From: Myxococcus xanthus
Lineage (GTDB): Bacteria; Myxococcota; Myxococcia; Myxococcales; Myxococcaceae
DNA length: 64,000 bases
Reading direction: 5' to 3'
NCBI RefSeq assembly: GCF_006402735.1
Contig: NZ_CP017174.1
Span: 5,149,001-5,213,000, forward strand
Shown: positions 17,701 through 26,594 of the stretch, piece after piece
Layout: the number at the start of each line of letters is the position of its first letter
How positions within the stretch are numbered: the first letter of the stretch is position 1
The notes under the pieces: generated by a model
Database searches by the model: none
What the model saw: the letters and a program-made list of their open reading frames with translations, nothing else
Told to the model about the DNA's origin: nothing
Program-made: the position numbers and the translations under genes

Positions 17701-18309
17701 TCAGCGCGGAGCGCGCCTGGCGAGGACCGCCTTCACGTCATCGAGCGAGAGGCCCAGGGGCCGGACAGCGACGAGCACGTGGTAGAGCACGTCCGCCGCT
17801 TCCTCCGCGGCACGTGACGGATCCGCGTCCGCGCACGCCGTCACCAACTCCGCGGCCTCCTCGCCCAGCTTCTTCAAGCGCAGGTTGCGGTCCTCCAGCA
17901 GGCGGCGCGTGTAGCTTGGAGGCGCATCATCGGGCCGCTCCACCGGTGCGGCGCGGCGAGCGAGCGTGTCATCCAGCGCGCTCAGCGCATCCCAACGGCC
18001 AGGGCCGAAGCAGGTCTCCGTCCCCGTGTGACACGCCGGGCCCGCCTTCTCCACGCGCGCGAGCACCGCGTCACCGTCACAGTCGGCGCGGAGCGCCACC
18101 ACGCGCTGGACGTTTCCACTGGTGGCGCCCTTGTGCCACAGGCCGCGCGTGCGCGACCGGTAGTGCAGCTCCCCCGTGGCCAGCGTGCGCTCCAGGGCTT
18201 CCCGGTCGGCATGCGCCACCATCAACACGTCACCGGTGCTCGCGTCCTGCGTGACGACCGTCACCAGACCGTTGCCCTTCGCGAAGTCGAGCGCGTCCAG
18301 GTCGAACAT
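17701..18309 (-). CDS. hisIE: Bifunctional phosphoribosyl-AMP cyclohydrolase / phosphoribosyl-ATP pyrophosphatase
   Basis: 202 residues, last gene of the his operon. Residues 1-~110 are HisI with zinc/magnesium motifs [14 protein letters not shown] and [20 protein letters not shown]; the C-terminal ~90 residues are HisE, with [20 protein letters not shown] and a [10 protein letters not shown] segment. Together they catalyse steps 2 and 3 of histidine synthesis. The ATG overlaps the hisN stop as TGATG. No clear terminator is seen in the following 267 nt. Confidence 0.94.
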   Translation of the reverse strand: MFDLDALDFAKGNGLVTVVTQDASTGDVLMVAHADREALERTLATGELHYRSRTRGLWHKGATSGNVQRVVALRADCDGDAVLARVEKAGPACHTGTETCFGPGRWDALSALDDTLARRAAPVERPDDAPPSYTRRLLEDRNLRLKKLGEEAAELVTACADADPSRAAEEAADVLYHVLVAVRPLGLSLDDVKAVLARRAPR

Positions 18310-19088
18310 CAGCGTGTCTCCACGGCGCCGAGCCGCTCCCGCACCACGCGCGCCATGGCCGCGTTGGTGGCGATTCCATTTCCGCCGAACGCGGTCCGCC
18401 GCCCCGTCCAGTCGGTGAACACACCGCCGGCTTCCTCGATGATGGGCTGCAAGGCCGCTCCATCCCAGGGGGACAGCAGCTCATCCACCATGACCTCCGC
18501 GCGCCCGGTGGCGACCAACAGGTAGCCGTAGCAATCCCCCCAGGTGCGGTCCACGGCCGCATCCCGCGCGAGCGCTCGCCAGGCGGCCCCGCGCTCCGGG
18601 TACACCGGGAAGCGCTCATCCGTGGACAGCACCACTGCCTGGGACAGCTCCGCCTGCGTGGACACGGCCGCGCGCTGGTCGTTCCAGAAGCAGCCCTGCC
18701 CCGGCGCCGCCACCAGCAACTCACTCACCGCGGGGAAGTACGCGGCCCCCACGAGGATGCGCTCACCTTCCGCCAACGCCACCAACGTGCCCCACAGGGG
18801 GACACCGCGGATGAACGTCTTCGTCCCGTCGATGGGGTCCAGGATCCACCGGCGCTTCGCGCCCGGACGCGTCTCGCCGAACTCCTCGCCCAGGATGCCG
18901 TCCTGGGGGAAGCGCGCTTCCAGCCACTCGCGCGCACGGGACTCCGCCGTGCGGTCCGCCACCGTCACCGGAGAGCCGTCCGACTTCGTGTCCACCGCGA
19001 TGCCACCGCGGAAGAACCCCAACGCCGCGTCACCCGCCATCCGCGCCACCTCGGCGGCGGCCTGCATCAGATTTCCAGAGTCCGTCAT
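18309..19088 (-). CDS. hisN: Histidinol-phosphatase, inositol-monophosphatase family
   Basis: 259 residues. IMPase-fold enzyme: the metal motif GEEFGE (residues ~65-70), the core [17 protein letters not shown], and the late [15 protein letters not shown]. Position inside the his operon, together with a HisB lacking its phosphatase domain, shows it is the histidinol-phosphate phosphatase (step 8). It overlaps hisF by ATGA and hisIE by TGATG. General inositol or PAP phosphatases share these motifs, so the call depends on context. Confidence 0.88.
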   Translation of the reverse strand: MTDSGNLMQAAAEVARMAGDAALGFFRGGIAVDTKSDGSPVTVADRTAESRAREWLEARFPQDGILGEEFGETRPGAKRRWILDPIDGTKTFIRGVPLWGTLVALAEGERILVGAAYFPAVSELLVAAPGQGCFWNDQRAAVSTQAELSQAVVLSTDERFPVYPERGAAWRALARDAAVDRTWGDCYGYLLVATGRAEVMVDELLSPWDGAALQPIIEEAGGVFTDWTGRRTAFGGNGIATNAAMARVVRERLGAVETR

Positions 19089-19846
19089 GCCACGCTCCGA
19101 ATGTGAAGGCCGCCCTCGCGGAGCAGCGCCTTGATGGCGCCCACCGTAGTGAGGCCGTCGTGAAGGATGCCCGCGACCAATGCCGCATCAGCGCCTCCCT
19201 CCTGGAACGCATCCCGGACGTGCGCCGCGCTGCCCGCGCCGCCCGAGGCGATGACGGGCACATCGACCGCCGCCGACACGGCCCGCGTCAACGCCAGGTC
19301 ATAGCCCGTCCGCGCGCCATCCCGGTCGATGCTGGTGAGGAGCACTTCCCCTGCCCCTCGCGCCACGCACTCACGCGCCCAGGCCACCGCGTCCAGGTCC
19401 GTGGGCTTCCTGCCGCCATGGGTGTAGACGCGCCAGCGGTCGCCGTCTCGCTTCGCGTCGATGCTGGCCACCACGCACTGTGCGCCGAAGCGCTCCGCAC
19501 ACGCGGTGAGCAGCGCCGGATTGGCCACCGCCGCGGAGTTGATGCTCACCTTGTCCGCGCCCGCTCGCAGCGCCCGGCCCACGTCATCGACCGTGCGCAC
19601 CCCGCCGCCGACAGCCAGGGGAATAAAGAGCTGCTCGGCGGTGCGCCGCACCAGCTCCCACAAGGTATCCCGCTCCTCGGCGCTGGCGGAGATGTCGAGG
19701 AACGTCAGCTCATCCGCACCCTCCGCTTCGTAGCGCCGGGCCAGTTCCACCGGGTCACCCACGTCGCGAAGTCCCTCGAACTGGACGCCCTTCACCACGC
19801 GTCCGCCCTTCACGTCCAGACAGACGACGAGCCGCCGCGTGAGCAT
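19085..19846 (-). CDS. hisF: Imidazole glycerol phosphate synthase cyclase subunit HisF
   Basis: 253 residues, a TIM barrel starting [20 protein letters not shown] with the catalytic first Asp, and carrying SIDAKRDG with the second catalytic region, plus the two phosphate loops VGGGVRT and ASGGAGS. With HisH it makes IGP and AICAR. The ATG at 19846 shares one base with the hisB stop (TGATG). The stop overlaps the hisN start. Confidence 0.96.
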   Translation of the reverse strand: MLTRRLVVCLDVKGGRVVKGVQFEGLRDVGDPVELARRYEAEGADELTFLDISASAEERDTLWELVRRTAEQLFIPLAVGGGVRTVDDVGRALRAGADKVSINSAAVANPALLTACAERFGAQCVVASIDAKRDGDRWRVYTHGGRKPTDLDAVAWARECVARGAGEVLLTSIDRDGARTGYDLALTRAVSAAVDVPVIASGGAGSAAHVRDAFQEGGADAALVAGILHDGLTTVGAIKALLREGGLHIRSVA

Positions 19847-20382
19847 CACTTCACCTCCAGGGACACGGCGCCCTTCATGCTGAACACCGAGCCGGAGTCC
19901 ACCATGGCGTCCCGCAGCGCCAGCCCCAACGCCTTGAAGGACGCCTCCGTCGCGTGGTGGCTGTCCTTTCCGCGCAGCACCCGCAGGTGCAGCGTCACCC
20001 GGGCGTGCTCGCTGAACGAGCGCATCCAGTGCTCGTAGAGCCGGTTCTTCAACGGGCCCTGGTAATAGAAGCGCCCCCCCGCATCCAGGCAGGCCTGTAC
20101 CAGCGCGTCGTCCATGGGAATGGTGCGCTCGGCGAAACGCGCGGCCGTGGCTGGAATCACCTGCTGCACCGCCGTGCCCAGCGTGATGGCCACGTCCTCC
20201 ATCACATGGTGCGTGAGGTCCCCCCGCGCATGCAGCGAGAGGTCCAGCCCCGCGTAGCGCGCGAAGGTGGCCAGCATGTGGTCGAAGAACTTCAACCCCG
20301 TGTCCACGTTCGTGACGCCCTTGCCCGGCGACAGCTCCACCCGGACCTGCGTCTCCTTCGTCTCCCGAATGACAGTGGTCAT
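19846..20382 (-). CDS. hisB: Imidazoleglycerol-phosphate dehydratase HisB
   Basis: 178 residues, the monofunctional dehydratase without the N-terminal phosphatase domain found in enterobacteria. The metal-binding histidine clusters are present: [24 protein letters not shown] and [12 protein letters not shown]. Step 7 of the pathway. ATG at 20382 overlaps the hisA stop by 4 nt. Confidence 0.95.
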   Translation of the reverse strand: MTTVIRETKETQVRVELSPGKGVTNVDTGLKFFDHMLATFARYAGLDLSLHARGDLTHHVMEDVAITLGTAVQQVIPATAARFAERTIPMDDALVQACLDAGGRFYYQGPLKNRLYEHWMRSFSEHARVTLHLRVLRGKDSHHATEASFKALGLALRDAMVDSGSVFSMKGAVSLEVK

Positions 20383-21095
20383 CCCGCGAACTCCCGAGCG
20401 ACTGCGCTCGCATCCAGCCTTCCGGTGTACAGCGCCATGCCAATGACGGCCCCGTATGCGCCCGCCGCCGCGAGGGCCCGCAGGTCCTCCAGCGTCGTCA
20501 CGCCGCCCGACGCGTACAGACGGTGCCGGCTGGTGCTCGCCACTTCCCGCATCAACGGCAGGTCCACTCCCGACAGCTGCCCCTCCTTGTGGACCGCCGT
20601 CACGAGCAGGCCCGCCAGCGGCAAGGGCTTGAAGGCCGCAAGCACCTCCCGGATGTCGCGATGGCTTCCCTCCGTCCAGCCTCGCGTCACCACCTCGCGC
20701 CCCTTCACGTCCGCGGCCACCACCACCCGGCCGGGGAAGCGGTTCGCGATGTCCGCCAGCCAGCCGGCGTCTTCGATGGCGCGAGTCCCCACCACCACGA
20801 ACTCGGCTCCGCCCGACAGGATGGCCTCCACCCGGTCGGAATCGCGCACGCCGCCGCCCACGGAGAAGGTGAGCCCTCGCTCGTAGGCGGTCAGCTGGAA
20901 GATGGCGTCCGAGTTGGAGCCCTTGCCCAGCGCCGCGTCCAGGTCCACGACGTGGAACGCGCGGAAGCCGTGACGGCGCCACTGCTTCAATGCCTCCAGC
21001 GGGTCCTCCACCCGGACCTTCTCCGCCGCGAACGAGCCGCCCACGAGCTGGACGCACGCGCCCTCGCGTAGGTCGATGGCTGGAATCGCAATCAC
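20379..21095 (-). CDS. hisA: ProFAR isomerase HisA
   Basis: 238 residues, TIM barrel paralogous to HisF. It starts with GTG at 21095 ([20 protein letters not shown]) after GGGAGG, and keeps the first catalytic Asp in [16 protein letters not shown] and ASGGVTT phosphate loops, and [10 protein letters not shown] in the second half. It overlaps hisH by GTGA and hisB by ATGA. Confidence 0.95.
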   Translation of the reverse strand: MIAIPAIDLREGACVQLVGGSFAAEKVRVEDPLEALKQWRRHGFRAFHVVDLDAALGKGSNSDAIFQLTAYERGLTFSVGGGVRDSDRVEAILSGGAEFVVVGTRAIEDAGWLADIANRFPGRVVVAADVKGREVVTRGWTEGSHRDIREVLAAFKPLPLAGLLVTAVHKEGQLSGVDLPLMREVASTSRHRLYASGGVTTLEDLRALAAAGAYGAVIGMALYTGRLDASAVAREFAG

Positions 21096-21685
21096 GGCGC
21101 CACCTCCCGCAGGAAGGCCTGCACGAAGCGCACGCCCGCCGTGGAGGACTTCTCCGGGTGGAACTGCACACCCACCACCCGTCCCCTGCGCACCGCCGCC
21201 GGGAAGCGGTCCGCCTCGTGCGTCGTCCACCCCGTCACCACCGAAGCATCCGCGGCGCGACAGACGAAGCTGTGCGCGTAGTACACGGTGTCCAGCCGCG
21301 CACCCGCCAGCGTGCGTTCGTCCTCGACCTGGTTCCAGCCAATCTCGGGCACTCGCTTCGCTGCCAGCCGTGTCACCCGGCCCGCGAAGTAGCCCAGGCC
21401 GGCGCCCTGGCCTTCGTCACTGCCTTCGAAGAGCAACTGCATGCCCAGGCAAATGCCCAGGCAGGGCAGGCCCTTCTCCAGTGCCTCGCGCATGGCATCA
21501 CGCCCCGGCTTGAGCCGCGCCACCGCCGCACCGAATGCGCCCACCCCCGGCAGCACCAGCACGTCGGTGTCCAGCGCACGCAAGGGGTCCTCCTGGACGC
21601 GCACCTCAGCGCCCGGCACCGTGGCCAGCGCCTTGGCCAGCGAGTGGAGGTTGCCCGCGCCGTAGTCGAACAAGGTGACTCTCAT
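21092..21685 (-). CDS. hisH: Imidazole glycerol phosphate synthase glutaminase subunit HisH
   Basis: 197 residues, class I glutamine amidotransferase. The nucleophile cysteine is in GICLGMQLL, the oxyanion region in PGVGAFG, and the His/Glu of the triad in FHPEKSS. It supplies ammonia to HisF. Start and stop both overlap neighbours by 4 nt. Confidence 0.95.
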   Translation of the reverse strand: MRVTLFDYGAGNLHSLAKALATVPGAEVRVQEDPLRALDTDVLVLPGVGAFGAAVARLKPGRDAMREALEKGLPCLGICLGMQLLFEGSDEGQGAGLGYFAGRVTRLAAKRVPEIGWNQVEDERTLAGARLDTVYYAHSFVCRAADASVVTGWTTHEADRFPAAVRRGRVVGVQFHPEKSSTAGVRFVQAFLREVAP

Positions 21686-22719
21686 CGCAACGCCTCCCGC
21701 AGCGCGGCCAGCGCCGTCTCCATCAAGGGCCAGGGCCCCACACCGATTCGGAGCGCGTCGCCCACGCCCGTCAGCACCTGGAACGCCCGCACATTCACGT
21801 CCCGCTCGCGCAGCCGCTCCGCGACCGCCAGCGCACCTGGAAGTGGCACCATCAGGAAGTTGGCTTCCGATGGCAGAGGCGTCAGGCCCAACGACACCAA
21901 CTCGCCGCGCAGCCGCTCGCGACAGGCGACGGCTTCCTCCGCACGGGCTCGCACCCAGTGTGCGTCACCATTCAGCACCGAGACGGCCACGGCCTCCGCG
22001 ACACTGGTGAGCTTGTAGGGTCCGCGAGCCTTCTCGACCTCCGCCACCAGTTCGGGCGAGCCGACGCCCCACCCGACTCTCAGCCCCGCCAGCCCGAAGG
22101 CCTTGGAGAAGGTGCGCGTCACCAGGACATTCGACCGCCGTCGCGCCAGGTCGAGGAAATCCGTCCCTGGCGAGAAGTCCGCATAGGCCTCATCGATGAT
22201 GACGATGCCGGGTGCGTCCTCGGCAACACGCTCCACCGCCGCCCGCGACAGCGCGGTGCCTGTGGGGTTGTTGGGCGAGCACAGGTAGATGACCTTCGCA
22301 CCCGTGCCGAGCAGCGCGTCCGCATCCACGTCGAAGTCCGGCTTCAACGGTACTGGCACGGCCTTGAGTCCGTTCACCTTGGCAAACAGCGGAACCATGA
22401 CGAAGGTCGGGTCCTGAAAGGCCAGCGTGTCCCCGGGCTCCAGGAAGGCACGCAGCGCCGAGTCGATGACGTCATCCGAGCCACAGCCCGTCGTTATTTC
22501 TTCGGGCTCAGCGCCAATGGACGCAGCCAATGCCCGGCGCAGGTCCTGGGCATGACCCCGCGGATAACGCGGTACGTGGGACACGGAGGTGGCAAGAACC
22601 CGCTCCACGGAAGGCGGAACGCCAAAGAGGTTGGTGTTGTCACTCAGGTCCACGCGGCACGGCCGCTTCGAAGGCGCGTACAGCGGAATGTCACGATACG
22701 AAGCCCGCCTGGGAATCAT
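21682..22719 (-). CDS. hisC: Histidinol-phosphate aminotransferase HisC
   Basis: 345 residues, fold-type I PLP enzyme. SPNNPTGTALS, IIDEAYADFS and the PLP-lysine motif TRTFSKAFGLAGLRVG are intact. Step 7b, imidazole-acetol phosphate to histidinol phosphate. It sits third in the operon, coupled at both ends by ATGA. Confidence 0.95.
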   Translation of the reverse strand: MIPRRASYRDIPLYAPSKRPCRVDLSDNTNLFGVPPSVERVLATSVSHVPRYPRGHAQDLRRALAASIGAEPEEITTGCGSDDVIDSALRAFLEPGDTLAFQDPTFVMVPLFAKVNGLKAVPVPLKPDFDVDADALLGTGAKVIYLCSPNNPTGTALSRAAVERVAEDAPGIVIIDEAYADFSPGTDFLDLARRRSNVLVTRTFSKAFGLAGLRVGWGVGSPELVAEVEKARGPYKLTSVAEAVAVSVLNGDAHWVRARAEEAVACRERLRGELVSLGLTPLPSEANFLMVPLPGALAVAERLRERDVNVRAFQVLTGVGDALRIGVGPWPLMETALAALREALR

Positions 22720-24029
22720 GGCCGCCCCCAGGCGCGCGCGGCGTCCGCGTGCGCGAAGAGACCTTCACTGTCGGCCAGCCGCCCCACGTCCTCCGCCAGA
22801 GACGCCGCGGCTGTGGGCGCGACGCGCTGGTAGGTGGTCCACCGGTAGAAGTCGAGCAGGTTGAGTCCCGAGTACGCCCGCGCCAGCCCCGCCGTGGGCA
22901 GCACGTGGTTGGAGCCGGTCATGTAATCGCCGTAGGCCACCGACGAGCGCTCACCCAGGAAGACGGTGCCCGCGTTGCGCACCCGTCCCAGGTCCTCCCG
23001 CGCCGACGCGGTGGCGATGAGCAGATGCTCCGGCGCGAAGTCCGCCACGAAGGGCCAGGCTTCCTCCAGGGACGCCACCGTCAGCACCGCGCCGCGAGAG
23101 CCCAGGGCCGACGTGACGATTTCCCACCGCTTCGCGCGCTCGGCCTGCCGCTCCACCTCCGCGGCGATGGCGTCCGCCAGCGCGTCGCCCAGCGCCAGCG
23201 TGACACAAGCCGCCTCCGGATCATGCTCCGCCTGAGCCAGCATCTCCCGCGCCACCGCGGCAGGGTTCGCCGTGTCGTCGGCCACGACCAGGATTTCACT
23301 GGGACCCGCGGGTGCTTCAATCGCCACCGCGCCCACCACCTGCAGCTTGGCCTCGGCCACATAGGCATTGCCCGGCCCCACGATGCGGTCCACGCGCGGC
23401 ACGCTCTCCGTGCCATAGGCCATGGCCGCCACCGCGCCAGCGCCGCCCAGCGAGAAGACGCGGTCCGCGCCCGCCAGGGATGCCGCCGCCAGCACGCTGG
23501 GGTGTGGCAATCCATCGGGCCCCGGCGGCGAGCACACGATGACCTCGCCCACGCCCGCCACCTTCGCGGGCACCACGCCCATCAGCACGCTGCTGGGGTA
23601 CACCGCGCGGCCTCCCGGTGCATACACCCCCACGCGGCCCAGCGGATCCGGCCGCCGGCCCACGAGGACACCGGGCTCGGTTTCGACCTCCACGCATTGC
23701 GGCTTCTGCGGCGCATGCGCCAGGGCGATGTTGCGGGCCGCTCGGGCCAGCGCGTCCCTGACCGATGGCTCCAATCCGGCGAGCGCCGCGGCACACACCT
23801 CTCGCGGAACCTCCAACGCCGTCAGCTCCACGCGGTCGAACTGCCGCGCGAGTTCGAAGAGCGCCTGGTCTCCTTCCGCTCGCACGCGGGCGATGAGCTC
23901 CCGCACGCGCAGCGCGACGCGGGCATCGGAGCCACTCGCCCGGTCCAGCAGTCGCAGGAGGTCCTCCCGAGCAAGAGCGGACAAAGGACCGCGGTACCTC
24001 AGGGTCGACGAAGCAAGGAAGGCCATCAC
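22716..24029 (-). CDS. hisD: Histidinol dehydrogenase HisD
   Basis: 437 residues. Zinc enzyme oxidising histidinol to histidine in two NAD-dependent steps. Family signatures IVGPGNAYVAEAKLQV, PAGPSEILV and FAPEHLLI are present, as well as TGSNHVLPTAGLARAYSGL near the end. ATG at 24029 overlaps the hisG stop by 4 nt. Confidence 0.96.
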   Translation of the reverse strand: MMAFLASSTLRYRGPLSALAREDLLRLLDRASGSDARVALRVRELIARVRAEGDQALFELARQFDRVELTALEVPREVCAAALAGLEPSVRDALARAARNIALAHAPQKPQCVEVETEPGVLVGRRPDPLGRVGVYAPGGRAVYPSSVLMGVVPAKVAGVGEVIVCSPPGPDGLPHPSVLAAASLAGADRVFSLGGAGAVAAMAYGTESVPRVDRIVGPGNAYVAEAKLQVVGAVAIEAPAGPSEILVVADDTANPAAVAREMLAQAEHDPEAACVTLALGDALADAIAAEVERQAERAKRWEIVTSALGSRGAVLTVASLEEAWPFVADFAPEHLLIATASAREDLGRVRNAGTVFLGERSSVAYGDYMTGSNHVLPTAGLARAYSGLNLLDFYRWTTYQRVAPTAAASLAEDVGRLADSEGLFAHADAARAWGRP

Positions 24030-24886
24030 GCCATCAACCTTTCAATGCGGGTGACGAGGATGCCCTCACAGCCCAATGACTTCAGCGCGTTGATGGTGCG
24101 GTAGATGGTCTTCGCCGGCACCACCGCGTGCACGGCCACGAAGTCACCGCCGTCCAGCACGTCCACCACGGTGGGACCATTGAGGCCCGGGAGGACTTCG
24201 CGCACCCGGATGAGCGAATCCTTCGGCACGTTGGCCATCAGGTAGCGCTTGTCGCGCGCCGCCAGCACCGAGCCCAGCGCCTGCTTCAGCTCGTCCAGCT
24301 TCCGCTGTGCGTCCACCGGATTGCCCTTGCACGCCACCAGCCGCGCGCTGGACTCCAGCACCGTGGCCACCTCGCGCAGGCCATTCATCTTCAGCGTGGA
24401 GCCGGTGGACGTCAGGTCCACGACGATGTCCGCGATGCCCAGGTGGGGCGCAATCTCCGCCGCGCCCGATACTGGGACCACCGCCACCCGCTGCCCGCGC
24501 CTGGCGAAGAACTCCTGCGTCAGCCGGGGGAAGCAGGACGCGACCCGCATGCCCTCCTTCACGTCCTCCGGCGAGGCGAAGCCGCCCTCCTCCCGCGCCG
24601 CCACCACCAGGCGACACCTGCCGAACTCCAGGTCCATCAGCAGGTCCAGATCACGTCCGGCCTCACACACCAGGTCCCAACCGGTGACACCCGCGTGCGC
24701 GGCGCCGTCCGCCACGAACTCCGGGATGTCCTGGGCGCGGACAAAGATGGCCTCGAACTCTCCTCCCAATGACGCGGTGAGCGCGCGCTCACCGCGGGCC
24801 CGCACCTCCAGGCCCGCGTCATTGAACAACTCCCGTACTTCGTCCGAGAGGCGGCCTTTGTTCGGCAGAGCAATCTTCAGCAGCAT
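24026..24886 (-). CDS. hisG: ATP phosphoribosyltransferase HisG, long form
   Basis: 286 residues, first enzyme and control point of histidine synthesis. It has the type-II periplasmic-binding-like catalytic fold (IALPNKGRLS, GVTGWDLV, VDLTSTGSTLKMNGL). The length and the C-terminal ~80-residue ferredoxin-like domain (VPKDSLIRVREVLPGLNGPT) mark the long, hexameric form, which is feedback-inhibited by histidine and needs no HisZ. The gene is preceded by a terminator and a His-rich leader, so expression is probably also attenuated. Confidence 0.96.
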   Translation of the reverse strand: MLLKIALPNKGRLSDEVRELFNDAGLEVRARGERALTASLGGEFEAIFVRAQDIPEFVADGAAHAGVTGWDLVCEAGRDLDLLMDLEFGRCRLVVAAREEGGFASPEDVKEGMRVASCFPRLTQEFFARRGQRVAVVPVSGAAEIAPHLGIADIVVDLTSTGSTLKMNGLREVATVLESSARLVACKGNPVDAQRKLDELKQALGSVLAARDKRYLMANVPKDSLIRVREVLPGLNGPTVVDVLDGGDFVAVHAVVPAKTIYRTINALKSLGCEGILVTRIERLMA

Positions 24887-24928
24887 GGGGGACCTTCGAG
24901 ACTGCGGGGAGACAACGACGCGGAAACG

Positions 24929-24959
24929 AAAAAAGGCCCGTCCTGGGAGGACGGGCCTT
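24929..24959 (-). terminator. his operon attenuator (intrinsic terminator in the leader)
   Basis: An 11-bp perfect stem, AAGGCCCGTCC (24933-24943) and GGACGGGCCTT (24949-24959), with a 5-nt loop. Six A's at 24929-24934 on the plus strand give a U-run on the minus strand. It is oriented with the his operon and lies ~43 nt before the hisG ATG and ~34 nt after the leader-peptide stop, as in classical amino-acid attenuators. Confidence 0.9.
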
Positions 24960-24992
24960 CGGTCGCTGCGGCAGGTGCCGAGGTGGGTGCGT

Positions 24993-25085
24993 CTAGCGTC
25001 TCACCCAGGCATGCGCATGGCGAACGGTCCCGTCGGGGCCGAGCCGATGATGCGCATGGTGATGGTGAAGGGACGCGAGGAGCAT
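24993..25085 (-). CDS. hisL: Histidine operon leader peptide (HisL-like)
   Basis: A 30-residue frame, ATG at 25085 to TAG at 24993, starting MLLASLHHHHAHHRLG. Residues 7-13 are four His codons, Ala, then two His codons; two more His follow in RHAHAW, so 8 of 30 residues are His. It lies directly upstream of an intrinsic terminator and hisG. Known his leaders (enterobacteria) have seven consecutive His codons, and ribosome stalling there prevents the terminator from forming. The mRNA GACGGG (25034-25029), just after the His codons, can pair with CCCGUC of the terminator 5' arm and could act as antiterminator. No strong ribosome site is visible; a start close to the promoter or a near-leaderless message is possible. 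Confidence 0.85.
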   Translation of the reverse strand: MLLASLHHHHAHHRLGPDGTVRHAHAWVRR

Positions 25086-25092
25086 CGCAGCA

Positions 25093-25121
25093 TGAGTAAC
25101 GACAAAGCGCCCCGCCGTCAA
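25093..25121 (-). promoter_or_regulatory. Possible his leader promoter
   Basis: Minus-strand TTGACG (25121-25116) is a good -35. The -10 is weak: GTTACT (25100-25095, spacer 15) or TACTCA (25098-25093, spacer 17). A start at about 25086-25090 would leave the leader ATG almost at the 5' end. The region is only 100 nt wide between the leader and the divergent thiO. Confidence 0.35.
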
Positions 25122-25185
25122 CCGGGCCCGGGGGAGAGCCCGCGCAACGCTTGCAAACACTCGCGCGGGCGAGCAGGAAGCGCCC

Positions 25186-26304
25186 ATGCAAGTCGCGGAC
25201 GTCATCATCGTGGGTGGGGGCATCATGGGCTGCGGCATCGCGCTGCGGCTGCGGCAGGCCGGAGTGCGCGTCGTCGTGTTGGAGCGCTCCATTCCAGGCG
25301 CGGAGGCCTCCAGCGCGGCGGCGGGAATGCTCGCGCCCCAGATGGAGTCCGACGGTCCGGGCGCCTTCCTGGAATTGTGCCTGCGCAGCCGCGGCCTCTA
25401 TCCCGCCTTCGCCGCCGAGCTGCGCGAGCTGTCCGGAGTGGACGTGGCCTACCGGCCCTGCGGCATCCTCAAGGTCGCCTTCAACGAGGCCAGCCTGCAC
25501 CACCTGGACGCCACGGTGGCGTGGCAGCGTGGCATGGGCCTCCGGGCCGAGTTGCTCGACGGCGCCGCGGCCCGCGCCCTGGAGCCACGCCTGTCCGCGA
25601 AGGCCGTGGGCGCCGCGCACTTCCCGGACGACCATCAGCTGGACAACCGGCTCCTGGTGCGCGCCCTGACAATGGCCGCCGCCCGGGTGGGCGCGGAGTT
25701 CCGCAGCGGCTACGTGCGCGGCGTGGTGCAGGAAGGCGGCCGCGCGGTGGGCGTGGACCTGGACGGCGAGTTGCTGCGCGCCGACGCGGTGGTGCTGGCC
25801 GCGGGCTCCTGGTCCGCCCTGGTCCACGGCGCCGGCGTGGAGGCCCGGGCGGTGCGACCCGCGCGCGGGCAGATGGTCCAATTCCAGACACGCCTGCCCC
25901 TGCTGGACCGCATCGTCACGTCCGAGAAGGGCTACCTGGTGCCGCGCGCGGACGGCCGGGTCATCGCTGGCAGCACCATGGAGCTGGTGGGCTTCGACAA
26001 GCAGGTGACCGCGGCGGGGCTGGCGCGCATCCTCGACATGGCCCTGGAGCTGTGCCCGGAGTTGGGCTCGGCGCCCGTCACGGAGACGTGGGCGGGCTTC
26101 CGGCCGTGGACCGAGGACAAGCGGCCCTACCTGGGTGAAGGCCCCGTTCCCGGGCTCTTCCTGGCCACGGGCCACTTCCGCAACGGCATCCTCCTGGCCC
26201 CCATCACCGCGAAGCTCGTCGCACAGGCCGTGCTGGGTGAGCGGCCCGCCGTGGACCTGGCCCCCTTCCGGTACGACCGCTCGCCCGCCCAACCCCGCAC
26301 CTGA
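25186..26304 (+). CDS. thiO: Glycine oxidase ThiO / DAO-family FAD oxidoreductase
   Basis: 372 residues. FAD-binding IIVGGGIMGCGIALRLRQAG at the N-terminus, SSAAAGMLAPQ, VLAAGSWS, the PARGQMV segment and ETWAGFRPWTEDKRPYLG near the end, all typical of ThiO, which oxidises glycine to the imine used for the thiazole half of thiamine. No thiS, thiG or thiF is next to it, but thiC lies 4 kb downstream. ATG at 25186 follows CAGGAAG. It is divergent from the his leader. A different D-amino-acid oxidase specificity cannot be excluded. Confidence 0.85.
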   Translation: MQVADVIIVGGGIMGCGIALRLRQAGVRVVVLERSIPGAEASSAAAGMLAPQMESDGPGAFLELCLRSRGLYPAFAAELRELSGVDVAYRPCGILKVAFNEASLHHLDATVAWQRGMGLRAELLDGAAARALEPRLSAKAVGAAHFPDDHQLDNRLLVRALTMAAARVGAEFRSGYVRGVVQEGGRAVGVDLDGELLRADAVVLAAGSWSALVHGAGVEARAVRPARGQMVQFQTRLPLLDRIVTSEKGYLVPRADGRVIAGSTMELVGFDKQVTAAGLARILDMALELCPELGSAPVTETWAGFRPWTEDKRPYLGEGPVPGLFLATGHFRNGILLAPITAKLVAQAVLGERPAVDLAPFRYDRSPAQPRT

Positions 26305-26594
26305 CGCAACCCGACGTCAAGGGTGAGGAGTCGTCCATCTGCCTCCTCGGACGCAGGTGGCACGACAGGCGTCACCGGGGCCCGACCCGTCCCTGGGGCC
26401 GCGAGCGGACGGGCGGGCGGTCCCGGCGCCTGATTCAGAGGGACGGACAGGACGCTGAGCCTGCCTGTCCTACCCACCGCCAGGGGTCGTCCCCTCGCCA
26501 GGTCCCCCGATCGATCAGCCGTGAACCCTGATCCGATGGTAAATTCCCGTACTCGTTGGCCAATGAAACCCGGAAACCTCTAGACTCGCTCGCC

